Shown: positions 25,716-34,713, counted from the first letter of the stretch. The stretch: DNA of 64,000 nt from PALSA-610 sp038213435 (GCA_038213435.1 JBBQTI010000003.1:77703-141702); one strand, 5' to 3'. Notes: generated by a model from the sequence alone, not told the origin. Translations and numbers: made by a program.

Positions 25716-26573
25716 TCATGCTCGTGTGGCCTGGATGGTCCATGCCGCCGACTGGTAGATGACGCCTCGGTCGGTCTCGTGGGCGGTCATGGTGGAGCGC
25801 AATGCGTCCAGCGCGCGGGCGCGGCCGGTGTCCTCGAGTCCGTCGAGCATCCAGCCCAGGAGGCCGAGTACGAATCGGTATGCGTCGTTCGCATCGGTGC
25901 CGAACCACATGCCTGCGCTCGTTCCGGCGAGCTCGATGTCGGCGAACCCGGCGGCGTCCAGGATCGTGCGCACACGGTCGGGGTCGGCGAGCGAGAACGG
26001 TCCGGGCGCGTCGGGCGGAGGTACCGGAACGTCGCGGCCCGCGGCAAGGGCGCCGGAGAACTCGCGGATCCATTCATTCTGGGGCAGCGGCTGCCACGTC
26101 AACAGCGCCAGTCGCCCAGCCGGCCGCAGGGCGCGGGCGATGTTGGTGAAGGCAGCGACGAGATCGCTGAAGAACATCGCGCCAGTTCGGCTGATGGCGA
26201 CGTCGTACGCCTTGGCCTCGAAGGGGTGGACTTGCGCGTCGACCTGCTCGAAGGAAACATTGCCCACGCCCTCAGCCGCGGCGCGGCGGCGTGCGTGCTC
26301 CAGCATCCGGGACGACAGGTCCACACCCAGGGCCGAGCCGGTGGCGGCGGCCCGGGCCGCGTCTCGAGTGGTTTGGCCGGTGCCACAGCCGACGTCGAGC
26401 ACCCGATCGTCCGGGCCGATGGTCGCGGCGTCGAGCAAAAGGTGGTGGTATGCCGCCACGCTCCGGTCGAGGTGGTCGGCATGCGCGGCCCAATACGCAC
26501 CCTCCTCGCCGTCCCAAGCCCGGAACTGCTCAGCATTGGAAGGGGCGACGAGCACGGAACGGGTAGCGGCCAC
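25716..26573 (-). CDS. class I SAM-dependent methyltransferase
   Basis: A 285-residue methyltransferase (UbiE/Methyltransf_11-25 type). Motif I is DRVLDVGCGTGQTTRDAARA, followed by GVDLSSRMLEHARRRAAAEG, VSFEQVDAQVHPFE and DVAISRTGAMFFSD; the product-side strand is LRPAGRLALLTWQPL. GTG at 26573 is supported by a perfect AAGGAGG seven bases upstream; the open frame beyond it runs through the operator region. First gene of a methyltransferase-yciI unit divergent from the PadR gene, its likely repressor. Confidence 0.88.
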   Translation of the reverse strand: MAATRSVLVAPSNAEQFRAWDGEEGAYWAAHADHLDRSVAAYHHLLLDAATIGPDDRVLDVGCGTGQTTRDAARAAATGSALGVDLSSRMLEHARRRAAAEGVGNVSFEQVDAQVHPFEAKAYDVAISRTGAMFFSDLVAAFTNIARALRPAGRLALLTWQPLPQNEWIREFSGALAAGRDVPVPPPDAPGPFSLADPDRVRTILDAAGFADIELAGTSAGMWFGTDANDAYRFVLGLLGWMLDGLEDTGRARALDALRSTMTAHETDRGVIYQSAAWTIQATRA

Positions 26574-26580
26574 ACCGACC

Positions 26581-26627
26581 TCCTTGGGATAATGTCCCTT
26601 TGGGAGAAAACTATTGTCCCAAAGGGA
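26581..26627. promoter_or_regulatory. paired palindromic operator boxes between padR-like and methyltransferase genes
   Basis: Two perfect palindrome-type boxes, TCCCTTTGGGA (26595-26605) and TCCCAAAGGGA (26617-26627), are spaced 22 bp centre to centre (two helical turns), with a third partial box TCCTTGGGA at 26581-26589. The right box covers the Shine-Dalgarno of the PadR gene and the left partial box covers that of the methyltransferase. This fits an autoregulatory PadR operator in a shared divergent promoter. Confidence 0.65.
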
Positions 26628-26632
26628 GAACC

Positions 26633-27304
26633 ATGTCAAGCCCTCCTGGCATGACCACAACGTCCTACGCGATCCTCGGCCTCCTCGCGGTCAAGCCCTG
26701 GACCACCCACGAGCTGGTTCGGCAAGTGGACCGCAGCCTGCGCCGGATGTGGCCCCGCGCGCAGAGCAAGCTCTACGAGGAGCCCAAGAAGCTCGTCGCT
26801 CACGGATTCGCCCGAGCGACCGATGACTCGGTCGGCCGCCGGCGCCGCACCCGCTACACGATCACGGCCAAGGGCCGGCGAGCCCTCGCCGCATGGGTGC
26901 AGGCGCCGGGCAACGGGCCCGTCCTCGAGTTTGAGCAGCTGGTGAAGATCAGCTTCGCCGACAGCGGCACAAAGGCCGACATCCTCACCAACCTCGAGGC
27001 GACGCGTTCGTGGGTGCTGGCGGAGAACGAGGAGAACCTCGCAACCGCCCGCGCGTACCTCGAGGGCCGAAGTGCGTTCCCGCATCGGGCGGCCCTCAAT
27101 CAGCTGGCCGGAAGGTTCCTCACCGACTTCTACGTCACCGTCGCGTCGTGGCTGGAATGGGCGTCGCAAATCGTGCAGGAGTGGCCCGACGACGTGAACG
27201 ACGCCCCATTCGATGTTGCCGCCGCCGAGGAAGGCGTCCGGCTGGCGGCGAGCATCCCCGGCGCACTCCGCGCGAACGTCGGGACGCGTTCAGAGAGGCA
27301 ATGA
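26633..27304 (+). CDS. PadR family transcriptional regulator
   Basis: A 223-residue regulator. The N-terminal winged HTH has the PadR signature TTTSYAILGLLAVKPWTTHE, LVRQVDRSLRRMWPRAQSKL and the wing GRRRRTRYTITAKGRRALA; the C-terminal half (residues 110-200) is the helical Vir_act_alpha_C-type dimerisation domain. ATG at 26633 follows AAAGGGAG; an upstream in-frame ATG at 26600 lies inside the operator boxes. PadR proteins usually repress a divergent detoxification gene; here that is the methyltransferase-yciI pair. Confidence 0.88.
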   Translation: MSSPPGMTTTSYAILGLLAVKPWTTHELVRQVDRSLRRMWPRAQSKLYEEPKKLVAHGFARATDDSVGRRRRTRYTITAKGRRALAAWVQAPGNGPVLEFEQLVKISFADSGTKADILTNLEATRSWVLAENEENLATARAYLEGRSAFPHRAALNQLAGRFLTDFYVTVASWLEWASQIVQEWPDDVNDAPFDVAAAEEGVRLAASIPGALRANVGTRSERQ

Positions 27305-27332
27305 CTACGTCCTTCGGTGGCACGTGACGTCG

Positions 27333-27726
27333 CTACAGCAGATCGGAGAGCGCGGATCCGTTGTTCGCGAAGTCGATCGGGTCGCCGCGCGAGTTGAGCG
27401 GTTCGAACGTCGCGAATCGCTCGTGATCGTCGCCGCGAAGCCATTGCTCACCCGCGCTGGTCCGTTCCCCGCCTGCGAGTAGTGGTCGGTCATGCGGACA
27501 GGGAACGTTCCTGGAAATGCGGCCGTGGTCGAGACGCGGTAATTGTTGCTGTAGTCGAACACGTACACGTTGCCACCCTGATCAGTAGCTTCAGACGAGA
27601 TGACGAAGCTCACTGAAGAGGTGTGACCGACGCCCCGTTCGCCGCGGCCGCGGTCCCGACCGTGGCCATACCGACCAACAACGTGCCGGCGCCAACAAGC
27701 GCGACGAACAGTCGGATCCTTCGCAT
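27333..27726 (-). pseudogene. frameshifted gene for a small secreted protein
   Basis: Three frames on the minus strand join into one plausible protein. ATG 27726 gives a signal peptide (MRRIRLFVALVGAGTLLVGM, then ATVGTAAAANG) that stops at 27610. The next frame carries VSFVISSEATDQGGNVYVFD, YSNNYRVSTTAAFPGTFPVR and MTDHYSQAGNGPARVSNGF. The third carries DDHERFATFEPLNSRGDPID and FANNGSALSDLL, ending at TAG 27333. So at least two frameshifts (near 27615 and 27440) disable it. It is convergent with the PadR gene. Family not recognised. Confidence 0.65.
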
Positions 27727-28211
27727 CAGTGCCTCCGATCCGCGACGGTTCCCTCATCACCTCAGCGCCTGTCATGAATCAATTCTCATTCAGCTCGACG
27801 ACCCTGATCAACGGGGACTTTGCCCGTTCGCTCGGTTCGCCGACACGCGACAACGCCTCCCGGCCGGGCGGGGCGTCGGGAGGCGTCGTCGCTCAAAAGG
27901 AGCACTTCCCTGGGCACAGGAGAGTGCGTCCGAGTCGGAGTTCAGCCTCGGCGCCTCCGGCGCGTCAATGGATGATCCGTTGCTATCGGCTCAACGGACG
28001 CATTCCTCGGGCGGACGTGTCGACGACGGTTGGGTTACGCCAACGGTGCGTCGGGATCGTGGCGTATTACGCGGGCGAGGCGCGCATCCAAGGTGCGCGC
28101 GGCTGAACCGGTGAGTAGAAAGGTCACACCATGACCTCGGAGTCGGCCATCGGATCGGTTCTGTGCCGGCGGCCCGAGACGCGATCTCGCTTCGGGGCGT
28201 AGGTACGAACC
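27727..28211. other. 485-bp gap with a 9-bp stem hairpin, no gene seen
   Basis: No frame here has a convincing start and protein-like composition. A GC-rich inverted repeat CGCCTCCCG (27854-27862) and CGGGAGGCG (27877-27885) with a 14-nt loop could be a terminator or mRNA hairpin; it is not followed by a T run. The last part precedes the GTG start of the glycosyltransferase. Confidence 0.45.
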
Positions 28212-29504
28212 GTGGGGCGCTTCTTGTTCGTCGGCGGAGATGCCGGCGGCGACGTCCCCCCGGTGTTGGCCGTCGTCGCCGAGCTCGCGAGCCGGGGTCA
28301 CGATGTCGACTACCTGCCGGTGCCCTGGATGCCCCGTCAGATCGGTGACGCCCGGCTGGCCGACTCGCTCCGGCAGCGAGCGCGGGCGGCTGGTGCTCGC
28401 CCGGTGTCGTACGACGCGTGGGAGCCAACGCCTCCGGGCGAGCACTCAACTCCGCCGCTCGCCGAGCTCGCCGCCTTCGACAACGTGTTGGCGTGGAGCT
28501 TCTACGCCGCGATGGCACCGTCGATCGCGCAGGCCGTCGAACATCTGCTCGCGATCGAGTCCTACGACGCCGTCGCGATCGACATGGGGGCCACGTTGGC
28601 CGCTGCCGCCTGCGAGGCCCACGGCGTGCCGTACGTGATTCTGGTGCACACCATCCCGATCAGTCGGTGGTGGCCGGGGCGGCCATGCCCCGGTACGGGG
28701 CGGCGCCTGACGGGCGACCGAGTGGAGGACGAGCGTCTGAGCAATGTCATGGATGGGCTGATCGATGCGACCTGGCTGGAAGGCTTCAATCGCGTGCGCA
28801 GCCAACTCGGGCTTCACGCGCTCGGCCGTGTCAGCGAGGTTGAAGACCGTGCTGCGGTCGTGCTCGTGATGACCGAAGCCGAGTTCGATCATGGCAGCCA
28901 AGGGGCGCCGGCGAACTACCGCTACGTCGGGTCGTGCGTCCCAGTCGACGAGTCCGACGACACCGCACTGCAGGTTCTCGACGGGCTGGACGATGACCGG
29001 CCGGTCGTCGTCATGAGCCCGACGACGACCTCGCTCGCGACCGGGCAGATCCCGTTCATCCGCGCCAGCATCGAGGCGCTCGCCTCCCTGCCCGTATCGG
29101 GCGTCATCACCGTCGGGCGCTCGCTCGACCCGTCCCGATTCGCCGGCGCCGACAACGTCACGATCGCGGGGCACGTCCCTCACGGAGCCCTCCTTCGTCG
29201 AGCGTCGGTGATGATCACGCACTGCGGGCATGGCACCGTCATGACCGCCCTGCGGTTCGGCGTACCACTCATCGGTCTGCCCGACTTCGCCGACCAACGC
29301 GACATCGCGGCACGGATCGCTGATCACGGCGTCGGAATCGTGTTGGAGAAACCGGCATCGACGCGCGACATTCGGCGCGCCGTCGAAACCATCCTCACGG
29401 ACTCGACGTTTGCCGCCGCCGCGAGCCGGTTCGCGCTACTGCTCGCACAACACAACGGCCCACGACACGGCGCAGCCGAGCTCGAACGGGCGAGCGCTCG
29501 CTGA
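28212..29504 (+). CDS. GT1-family glycosyltransferase (MGT/UGT-like)
   Basis: A 430-residue GT-B enzyme. The N-terminus GRFLFVGGDAGGDVPPVLAV and ELASRGHDVDYLPVP is the acceptor domain; the C-terminal donor-binding region reads VTIAGHVPHGALLRRASVMI followed by THCGHGTVMTALRFGVPLIG and LPDFADQRDIAARI, with the H-x-G-x-G-T and D-Q sugar-nucleotide contacts. Such enzymes glycosylate macrolides, terpenoids or other small lipophilic molecules. GTG at 28212; no clear Shine-Dalgarno. No biosynthetic cluster surrounds it, so a detoxification or surface-lipid role is possible. Confidence 0.85.
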   Translation: MGRFLFVGGDAGGDVPPVLAVVAELASRGHDVDYLPVPWMPRQIGDARLADSLRQRARAAGARPVSYDAWEPTPPGEHSTPPLAELAAFDNVLAWSFYAAMAPSIAQAVEHLLAIESYDAVAIDMGATLAAAACEAHGVPYVILVHTIPISRWWPGRPCPGTGRRLTGDRVEDERLSNVMDGLIDATWLEGFNRVRSQLGLHALGRVSEVEDRAAVVLVMTEAEFDHGSQGAPANYRYVGSCVPVDESDDTALQVLDGLDDDRPVVVMSPTTTSLATGQIPFIRASIEALASLPVSGVITVGRSLDPSRFAGADNVTIAGHVPHGALLRRASVMITHCGHGTVMTALRFGVPLIGLPDFADQRDIAARIADHGVGIVLEKPASTRDIRRAVETILTDSTFAAAASRFALLLAQHNGPRHGAAELERASAR

Positions 29505-29595
29505 CGACTCGTACAGCGGTTCCTTCTCGAGGACGGCTCGTCAGCGGCTGGCGCGGGGCTTACGGTTGAGGGGTGCGGCCGGGGGTAGCGGGTCG

Positions 29596-32500
29596 GTGAC
29601 GACCGAGCACGTGGCGGTGTTGTTCACCGACATGGTGGGTTCGACGGCGTTGGCGTCGGGTCTGGCACCCGACGCCGCGGACGAGTTGCGGCGCGGTCAC
29701 TTCTCGATCTTGCGCCAGGCGGTCGCCGAGACGGGCGGCACCGAGGTCAAGAACCTCGGTGACGGGGTCATGGTGGTCTTCACCTCGACGTCGGCAGCGT
29801 TGTCGTGCGCGGTCGGAATGCAACAGGGCATCGAACGCGACAACCGTAGCCGTGAATACGCAGTCGGTTTACGGGTCGGGTTGAGCGTGGGTGAAGTCAG
29901 CCACGAGGACGACGACTACTTCGGCGACCCGGTGATCGAGGCCGCTCGACTGTGCGCGTCGTGCGAGGGCGGGCAGATCTTGGCGGCGGATGTGGTGCGG
30001 TTGATGGCCGGTCGGCGCACCCGACACGAGTGCCGCCCGGTGGGGCCGTTGGTGTTGAAGGGACTGCCCGATCCGGTGGAGACCGTCGAGGTGCGCTGGG
30101 AACCACTCAGTGGGACGGCCACGAACGCGGTGCCGTTGCCCGGCCGACTGACCTTGCGTCCCCCGGCGGGTGTGGTCGGCCGCGAAGCCGGGATGGCAAC
30201 GATCGCGTACGCGTTCAAGCGCGTCGCCGGTGGCGAAGGACGCGAGATCCTGCTCATCTCGGGTGAGGCCGGTCTGGGCAAGACCACCCTCGCCGCCGAA
30301 GCGGCCCGGGCTGCGTTCGACGCCGGGGCGTGTGTGTTGTTCGGTCATTGCGAAGAGGAACTCGCCACTCCGTACCAACTCTTCGCCGAAGCGCTTGGCC
30401 ACTACGTCACTCACGCGACCGAAGACCAGCTCGTCGCGCATGTGAATGCCCACGGGTCTGAGCTGGTCGGGTTGGTGCCGGCATTGGCGAGCAGGATGCC
30501 GGGTCTTGCGCCGTCGAAAGCGACCGATGCTGACACGGAGCGTTACCTGCTGTTCGCGGCGGTGGTGGGTTTGTTGGCGATGGTGTCGCAACACCAACCG
30601 GTCCTGCTCGTATTGGACGACTTGCAGTGGGCCGACAAGGCGAGCTTGCAGCTGTTGCGTCACTTGATCGCTGCCGATGTACCGATGCGCGTCCTCGTAT
30701 TGGGGACCTACCGCGACAACGAGCTCTCACACGCGCATCCGCTGCTCGAAACCTTGGCTGCGCTGCATCGACAGCACCGCGTCGCGCGCATCGACCTGAC
30801 CGGGCTCGACGACACGGGTGTGATCGCGCTGATGGAAGCCGGCGCCGGTCACACACTCAGTGACGCGGCTGTGGGCCTCGCCCGTGCCGTGTATCGCGAG
30901 ACCGACGGCAACCCGTTCTTTGTGAGCGAGGTGCTGCGTCACCTCTCGGAAACGGGGGCGATCTACCAGGACGCGAACGGCCGGTGGGTCGCAGAAGACT
31001 TCCTCGAACAGATGGCCCTCCCCGACAGCGTGCGCGAGGTCATCGGCGCCCGAGTTGGGCGACTGGGACAAAACGCCGAGCGAGTGCTCTCCATCGCGGC
31101 GGTCATCGGTAGGGACTTCGACCTCGATCTCTTGGCCCGCGCGACCAACACCTCACAAGACGACATCCTCGACATCCTCGAAGCCTCGGCGGCAGTGGCC
31201 CTGGTGCGCGAGATGGCCGATGCACAAGGGCGCTACAACTTCGCGCACGCGCTCATCCAACACACCTTGTATGAAGACCTTGGTCCCAACCGTCGGGCAA
31301 GGGCACATCGAGTCGTGGCCGAGGCGTTGGAGGACCTGTGCGGCGACCGGCCTGGGTCCCGAGTGGGCGAACTGGCCCGCCACTGGTTCAGTGCCACCCA
31401 ACCGATCGACTTCGCCAAGGCGATCAACTACTCCCGCCAGGCCGCCGACGCCGCGCTCGCCGCGCTCGCCCCCGCCGACGCCCTCCGCTACTACGCCCAG
31501 GCCCTCGACCTCTCCGTCCGGACCGACAACGCCGACCCGATCGTCGGACTCGATCTGGCCATCGGCCTCGGCACAGCCCAACGCCAAACCGGGGACCCCG
31601 CCTTTCGCGGCACCCTCCTCGACGCCGCTCGCCGGGCCGCCGGCCTCGGCGACACGGACCGGCTCGTCGCCGCCGCACTCGCCAACAACCGTGGTTACTT
31701 CAGCAACGCCGGCGCCACAGACACCGACAAGGTCGAGATCCTGGAGATGGCCCTTTCACGCCTCCCCGACGGCCACCCCGACCGGGCACTCGTGCTCGCC
31801 ACCCTCTGTTCGGAACTCACCTGGGGCAGCCCCTTAGACCGCCGCCGCAGCCTGGCCGACGAGGCCCTTGCCATCGCAGAATCCTGCGGTGACGACGCCA
31901 CCATCGTTCGGGTCATCCACCATGTGCACGACGCACTCCGCGTGCCGGCACTGCTGGAACAGTCGCTGACCCTCTCGACCGAAGCGCTGGCTCGCGCCCA
32001 GCGTGTCGGCGATCCGGTCCTGCTGTTCCTCACGGCCCTCCACCGCGTCACGAACGCCGCCCGCGCCGGCAACATCGACGAGGCAGACCGCTGCCTCGAG
32101 ATCGCCGGGTCCGTCGCCGCACACGTCGACCAGCCGACCCTGAAATGGAATGACAGACTCCTGCGCGCGTCGCGAGCGCTGATCGACGGGGACACGGACC
32201 AGGCGGACCAGCTGGCGACCGAGGCGTTCCAGTTCGGCGCCGACAGCGAGCCCGACGCCGTCGGCGTCCTCGGAATGCAGCGCATAGCCGTGAGCTTTCA
32301 GCGCGGAACCATGGGTGATCTCGTCTCACTCATCGAGCAGAACGCGGCCGAGAATCCCGGGATCCCCGCCTTCACTGCGGCGCTCGCCGTGGCCCACGCA
32401 GAGGCAGACCGCACCGAAGACGCGCGTCATCTGCTGTCCGCGTTCTCGGCAGCGGACTTCGATCTGCCCCTCGACCTGCTCTGGCTCAATGGAACTGTGT

Positions 32501-32895
32501 TCTACGCCGAGGCTGCCATCCAATGCCGAGACCCCAACTACGCCGCGCCGCTCTTCGAGCGGCTCGTCCCGTGGGCGGATCAGTTGTCGTTTGACGACGT
32601 CATGACTGAAGGCCCAGTCAGCCACTACCTTGGTGGCCTCGCCACCGTCCTCGGCCGTTACGACGAAGCAGACGTTTACTTCACGCAAGCCGCCGCGTTC
32701 AACGACCGAGCACACGCCAAGTTCTTCGCGGCCCGCACGAACCTCTCGTGGGCGAAGATGCTTGCCGAGCGCGGTGCTCCAGGCGACACCGAAACGGCTC
32801 GGGAACTTCTTACCAAAGCGCACACCGCCGCCGCGACCCACGGCTACGCAAACGTCGCACGCCGTGCGGCGAACGCACTGCAATCCCTCGACTGA
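29596..32895 (+). CDS. class III adenylate/guanylate cyclase domain fused to AAA ATPase and TPR-like region
   Basis: About 1,099 residues. Residues 1-165 form a class III cyclase domain: metal Asp12 in LFTDMVGST, purine-specifying Lys52, Asp56 in NLGDGVMVVF, Asp111 and Arg118. The transition-state Asn expected at 114 is Ile (DPVIEAARLC), so cyclase activity may be lost or altered. Residues ~190-500 are an AAA/STAND ATPase with Walker A GEAGLGKTT (223-231) and Walker B LLVLDDLQ (336-343). The rest is TPR-like helical repeats. GTG at 29596 is preferred (VTTEHVAVLF). Codon use shifts near residue 610 from many TTG/GTG codons to almost only C-ending ones. Probably a signalling ATPase of the AfsR/MalT-like group. 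Confidence 0.82.
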   Translation: MTTEHVAVLFTDMVGSTALASGLAPDAADELRRGHFSILRQAVAETGGTEVKNLGDGVMVVFTSTSAALSCAVGMQQGIERDNRSREYAVGLRVGLSVGEVSHEDDDYFGDPVIEAARLCASCEGGQILAADVVRLMAGRRTRHECRPVGPLVLKGLPDPVETVEVRWEPLSGTATNAVPLPGRLTLRPPAGVVGREAGMATIAYAFKRVAGGEGREILLISGEAGLGKTTLAAEAARAAFDAGACVLFGHCEEELATPYQLFAEALGHYVTHATEDQLVAHVNAHGSELVGLVPALASRMPGLAPSKATDADTERYLLFAAVVGLLAMVSQHQPVLLVLDDLQWADKASLQLLRHLIAADVPMRVLVLGTYRDNELSHAHPLLETLAALHRQHRVARIDLTGLDDTGVIALMEAGAGHTLSDAAVGLARAVYRETDGNPFFVSEVLRHLSETGAIYQDANGRWVAEDFLEQMALPDSVREVIGARVGRLGQNAERVLSIAAVIGRDFDLDLLARATNTSQDDILDILEASAAVALVREMADAQGRYNFAHALIQHTLYEDLGPNRRARAHRVVAEALEDLCGDRPGSRVGELARHWFSATQPIDFAKAINYSRQAADAALAALAPADALRYYAQALDLSVRTDNADPIVGLDLAIGLGTAQRQTGDPAFRGTLLDAARRAAGLGDTDRLVAAALANNRGYFSNAGATDTDKVEILEMALSRLPDGHPDRALVLATLCSELTWGSPLDRRRSLADEALAIAESCGDDATIVRVIHHVHDALRVPALLEQSLTLSTEALARAQRVGDPVLLFLTALHRVTNAARAGNIDEADRCLEIAGSVAAHVDQPTLKWNDRLLRASRALIDGDTDQADQLATEAFQFGADSEPDAVGVLGMQRIAVSFQRGTMGDLVSLIEQNAAENPGIPAFTAALAVAHAEADRTEDARHLLSAFSAADFDLPLDLLWLNGTVFYAEAAIQCRDPNYAAPLFERLVPWADQLSFDDVMTEGPVSHYLGGLATVLGRYDEADVYFTQAAAFNDRAHAKFFAARTNLSWAKMLAERGAPGDTETARELLTKAHTAAATHGYANVARRAANALQSLD

Positions 32896-32920
32896 ACCGG
32901 CTGTCCGTTACCCTTCGCGG

Positions 32921-33730
32921 ATGCGATTCGGTCGGTTTCTCGAAACTTCGCAGCGCGCCGTGGCGCGGCTCGGGCTCGGCGTGGCGGGGTTGGTGGCCCT
33001 GTTGGCTGGTGCCGTCGCGCTCGTCGGTTCGGGCACTGTCTTCGCAATCGCGACCGAAGACGTCACCCAGCACAACGGTCTCGCGCTGCACGACGCCGCG
33101 GACCTCCGTTCGTTCACCGATCATCGACCGGCGCTGCTCGTGCACGTGGCGAGGGCGGCCACCGACGCCGGCGCGGTTCCCGTCGTCGCGGTGCTGGGCC
33201 TGCTTGCGACGGTGTTGTTGTGGCGACGCGGATTGCGGCTCGTGTTGGCGTTGGCACCCGTCGGTTCACTCGCGGTCGCCGCAGTCGCAGTCTCGGCCAC
33301 GAAGACCGTCGTCGGTCGAGCTCGGCCCCCGGTGGCGCTGCACCTCGTCTCCGAAGGTGACGCCTCCTTCCCGTCGGGACACGCCGCCGACAGCGCGGCG
33401 GTACTGCTCACTATCGCGTTCGTGGTCGCGGTGTTCGTGTTGCGACGACCGATCGCGCGGGCGCTCGTGGTGCTCGTCGCAGCTGCGATGACAGCATCGA
33501 TCGGCGTGAGCCGACTCGTGCTCGGGGTGCACTGGCCGAGCGACGTACTCGCCGGTTGGGCGCTCGGCGTCACCGTGGCGTTAGCGGTCACGATCACGGC
33601 CGCAGTCGTCGCCCGTATCGCACGCCCGTCGGCGGACGCGCCGGACGGCCGCGTTCGCCGGCTGGTGTGGCGGTCCCGCGAGTGGCTGGCGCTCGAGCGG
33701 CGGCCGCATAGTGACCTACGCGCCGCGTAG
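32921..33730 (+). CDS. PAP2-family phosphatase, membrane protein
   Basis: A 269-residue integral membrane lipid phosphatase of the PAP2/undecaprenyl-pyrophosphate-phosphatase group. All three signature motifs are present: KTVVGRARPP, SFPSGHAADS and SRLVLGVHWPSDVLAGW, with their catalytic Arg, His and His/Asp. Five or six hydrophobic segments are visible, with the active site facing outward in family members. ATG at 32921. It lies 25 bp after the cyclase-ATPase gene. Likely substrates are polyprenyl or phosphatidyl phosphates. Confidence 0.88.
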   Translation: MRFGRFLETSQRAVARLGLGVAGLVALLAGAVALVGSGTVFAIATEDVTQHNGLALHDAADLRSFTDHRPALLVHVARAATDAGAVPVVAVLGLLATVLLWRRGLRLVLALAPVGSLAVAAVAVSATKTVVGRARPPVALHLVSEGDASFPSGHAADSAAVLLTIAFVVAVFVLRRPIARALVVLVAAAMTASIGVSRLVLGVHWPSDVLAGWALGVTVALAVTITAAVVARIARPSADAPDGRVRRLVWRSREWLALERRPHSDLRAA

Positions 33731-33757
33731 CGCAAACCGTAAGGCACACTGTCGGCG

Positions 33758-34273
33758 ATGTCACCGACGATCCGAGCACCGCGTTTGAAGGAGCTCGAAC
33801 GGTTGCGCGAGATCGAACGCGCGGCGGGAGCGCTCTTCGCCGAGATCGGTTTCGCAGAGGTCGCGGGCGACGAGCCGGCGAGCGTCGAGGAGCTGGCCGA
33901 GTACGTGTTCGACGGACGGGCTTGGGTCGTCGCCGAGCACGACGCGCCCGTCGGCTACGCGGTCGTCGATATCGTCGACGGGCTCGCGCACCTCGAACAG
34001 CTCAGTGTCCTACCGACCCACGGACGAAAGGGCCTCGGCTCCGCGCTTCTCGCGCATATCTGCAGCTGGGCCGCCCAACGTCGGTTCGAAGCCGTGACCC
34101 TCACCACGTTCAGCGCCGTCCCTTGGAACGCGCCCTACTACGAGAAGAACGGCTTCCGCGTGATCGACGACGCCGAGATCGGCCCCGAATTGCGCGACCT
34201 TCGCGCGCACGAAGCCGAACACGGGCTCGACCCGAGCCAGCGCGTCTGCATGCGCCGCGACGTCGAAGTCTGA
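33758..34273 (+). CDS. GNAT family N-acetyltransferase
   Basis: A 171-residue GNAT. The acetyl-CoA pyrophosphate loop reads EQLSVLPTHGRKGLGSALLA (motif A, R-x-x-G-x-G/A), followed by AAQRRFEAVTLTTFSAVPWN and APYYEKNGFRVIDD. N-terminal region IRAPRLKELERLREIERAAG is the usual substrate part. ATG at 33758, 27 bp after the phosphatase stop. Substrate unknown. Followed by a strong terminator hairpin. Confidence 0.87.
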   Translation: MSPTIRAPRLKELERLREIERAAGALFAEIGFAEVAGDEPASVEELAEYVFDGRAWVVAEHDAPVGYAVVDIVDGLAHLEQLSVLPTHGRKGLGSALLAHICSWAAQRRFEAVTLTTFSAVPWNAPYYEKNGFRVIDDAEIGPELRDLRAHEAEHGLDPSQRVCMRRDVEV

Positions 34274-34305
34274 AAGCGAACGGCCTGAAACGAACGGCTC
34301 GCGCG

Positions 34306-34343
34306 ACGGCGCTCACGCTTCCGCGTCGAAGCGTGAGCGCCGT
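34306..34343. terminator. bidirectional intrinsic terminator hairpin, 16-bp perfect stem
   Basis: ACGGCGCTCACGCTTC (34306-34321) pairs perfectly with GAAGCGTGAGCGCCGT (34328-34343) across a 6-nt loop. It lies between the convergent GNAT and glnB genes, 32 bp and 19 bp from their stops. No T run follows on either strand, as is common in GC-rich actinobacteria. Confidence 0.8.
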
Positions 34344-34362
34344 GCGCGCGGTCAAGCGGGGA

Positions 34363-34701
34363 TCAGAGCGCGTCCTCTCCCGTCTCCCCGGTACGGATAC
34401 GGACGGTTCGAGCGACTTCGGTGACCCAGATCTTCCCGTCACCGATCTTTCCGGTACGGGCCGCGTCGGCGATGACGTCGGTGATCTTTTCCGCCTGGCC
34501 GGCGTCGCACAGCACGTCGACCCTTACTTTCGGCAGGAAGTCGACGTTGTATTCCGAGCCTCGGTAGACCTCAGTGTGCCCGCGCTGGCGACCGAAGCCC
34601 TGCACGTCGGCAATTGTCATACCGGTGACGCCCGCGTCCTTCAGTGCCTCCGTCACTGCTTCGACGCGGTGCGCTTTGATGATGGCGGTGACGAGATGCA
34701 T
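34363..34701 (-). CDS. glnB: nitrogen regulatory protein P-II
   Basis: A 112-residue PII signal protein that senses ATP/ADP and 2-oxoglutarate and controls nitrogen assimilation partners. It shows HLVTAIIKAHRVEAVTEALK, the T-loop GFGRQRGHTEVYRGSEYNVD with the modifiable Tyr51, FLPKVRVDVLCDAGQAEKIT and the C-terminal ARTGKIGDGKIWVTEVARTV. A strong AGGAGGG precedes the ATG at 34701. The usual neighbours amtB and glnD are absent; instead a 50-codon ORF ends inside this Shine-Dalgarno region. It could be named glnB or glnK. Confidence 0.95.
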   Translation of the reverse strand: MHLVTAIIKAHRVEAVTEALKDAGVTGMTIADVQGFGRQRGHTEVYRGSEYNVDFLPKVRVDVLCDAGQAEKITDVIADAARTGKIGDGKIWVTEVARTVRIRTGETGEDAL

Positions 34702-34713
34702 GTGATCGCCCTC

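Noticed and set aside
28212..32895. A biosynthetic cluster built on the GT1 glycosyltransferase and the large regulator
   Set aside because: No scaffold-forming enzymes (polyketide, peptide or terpene synthases) are present near them.
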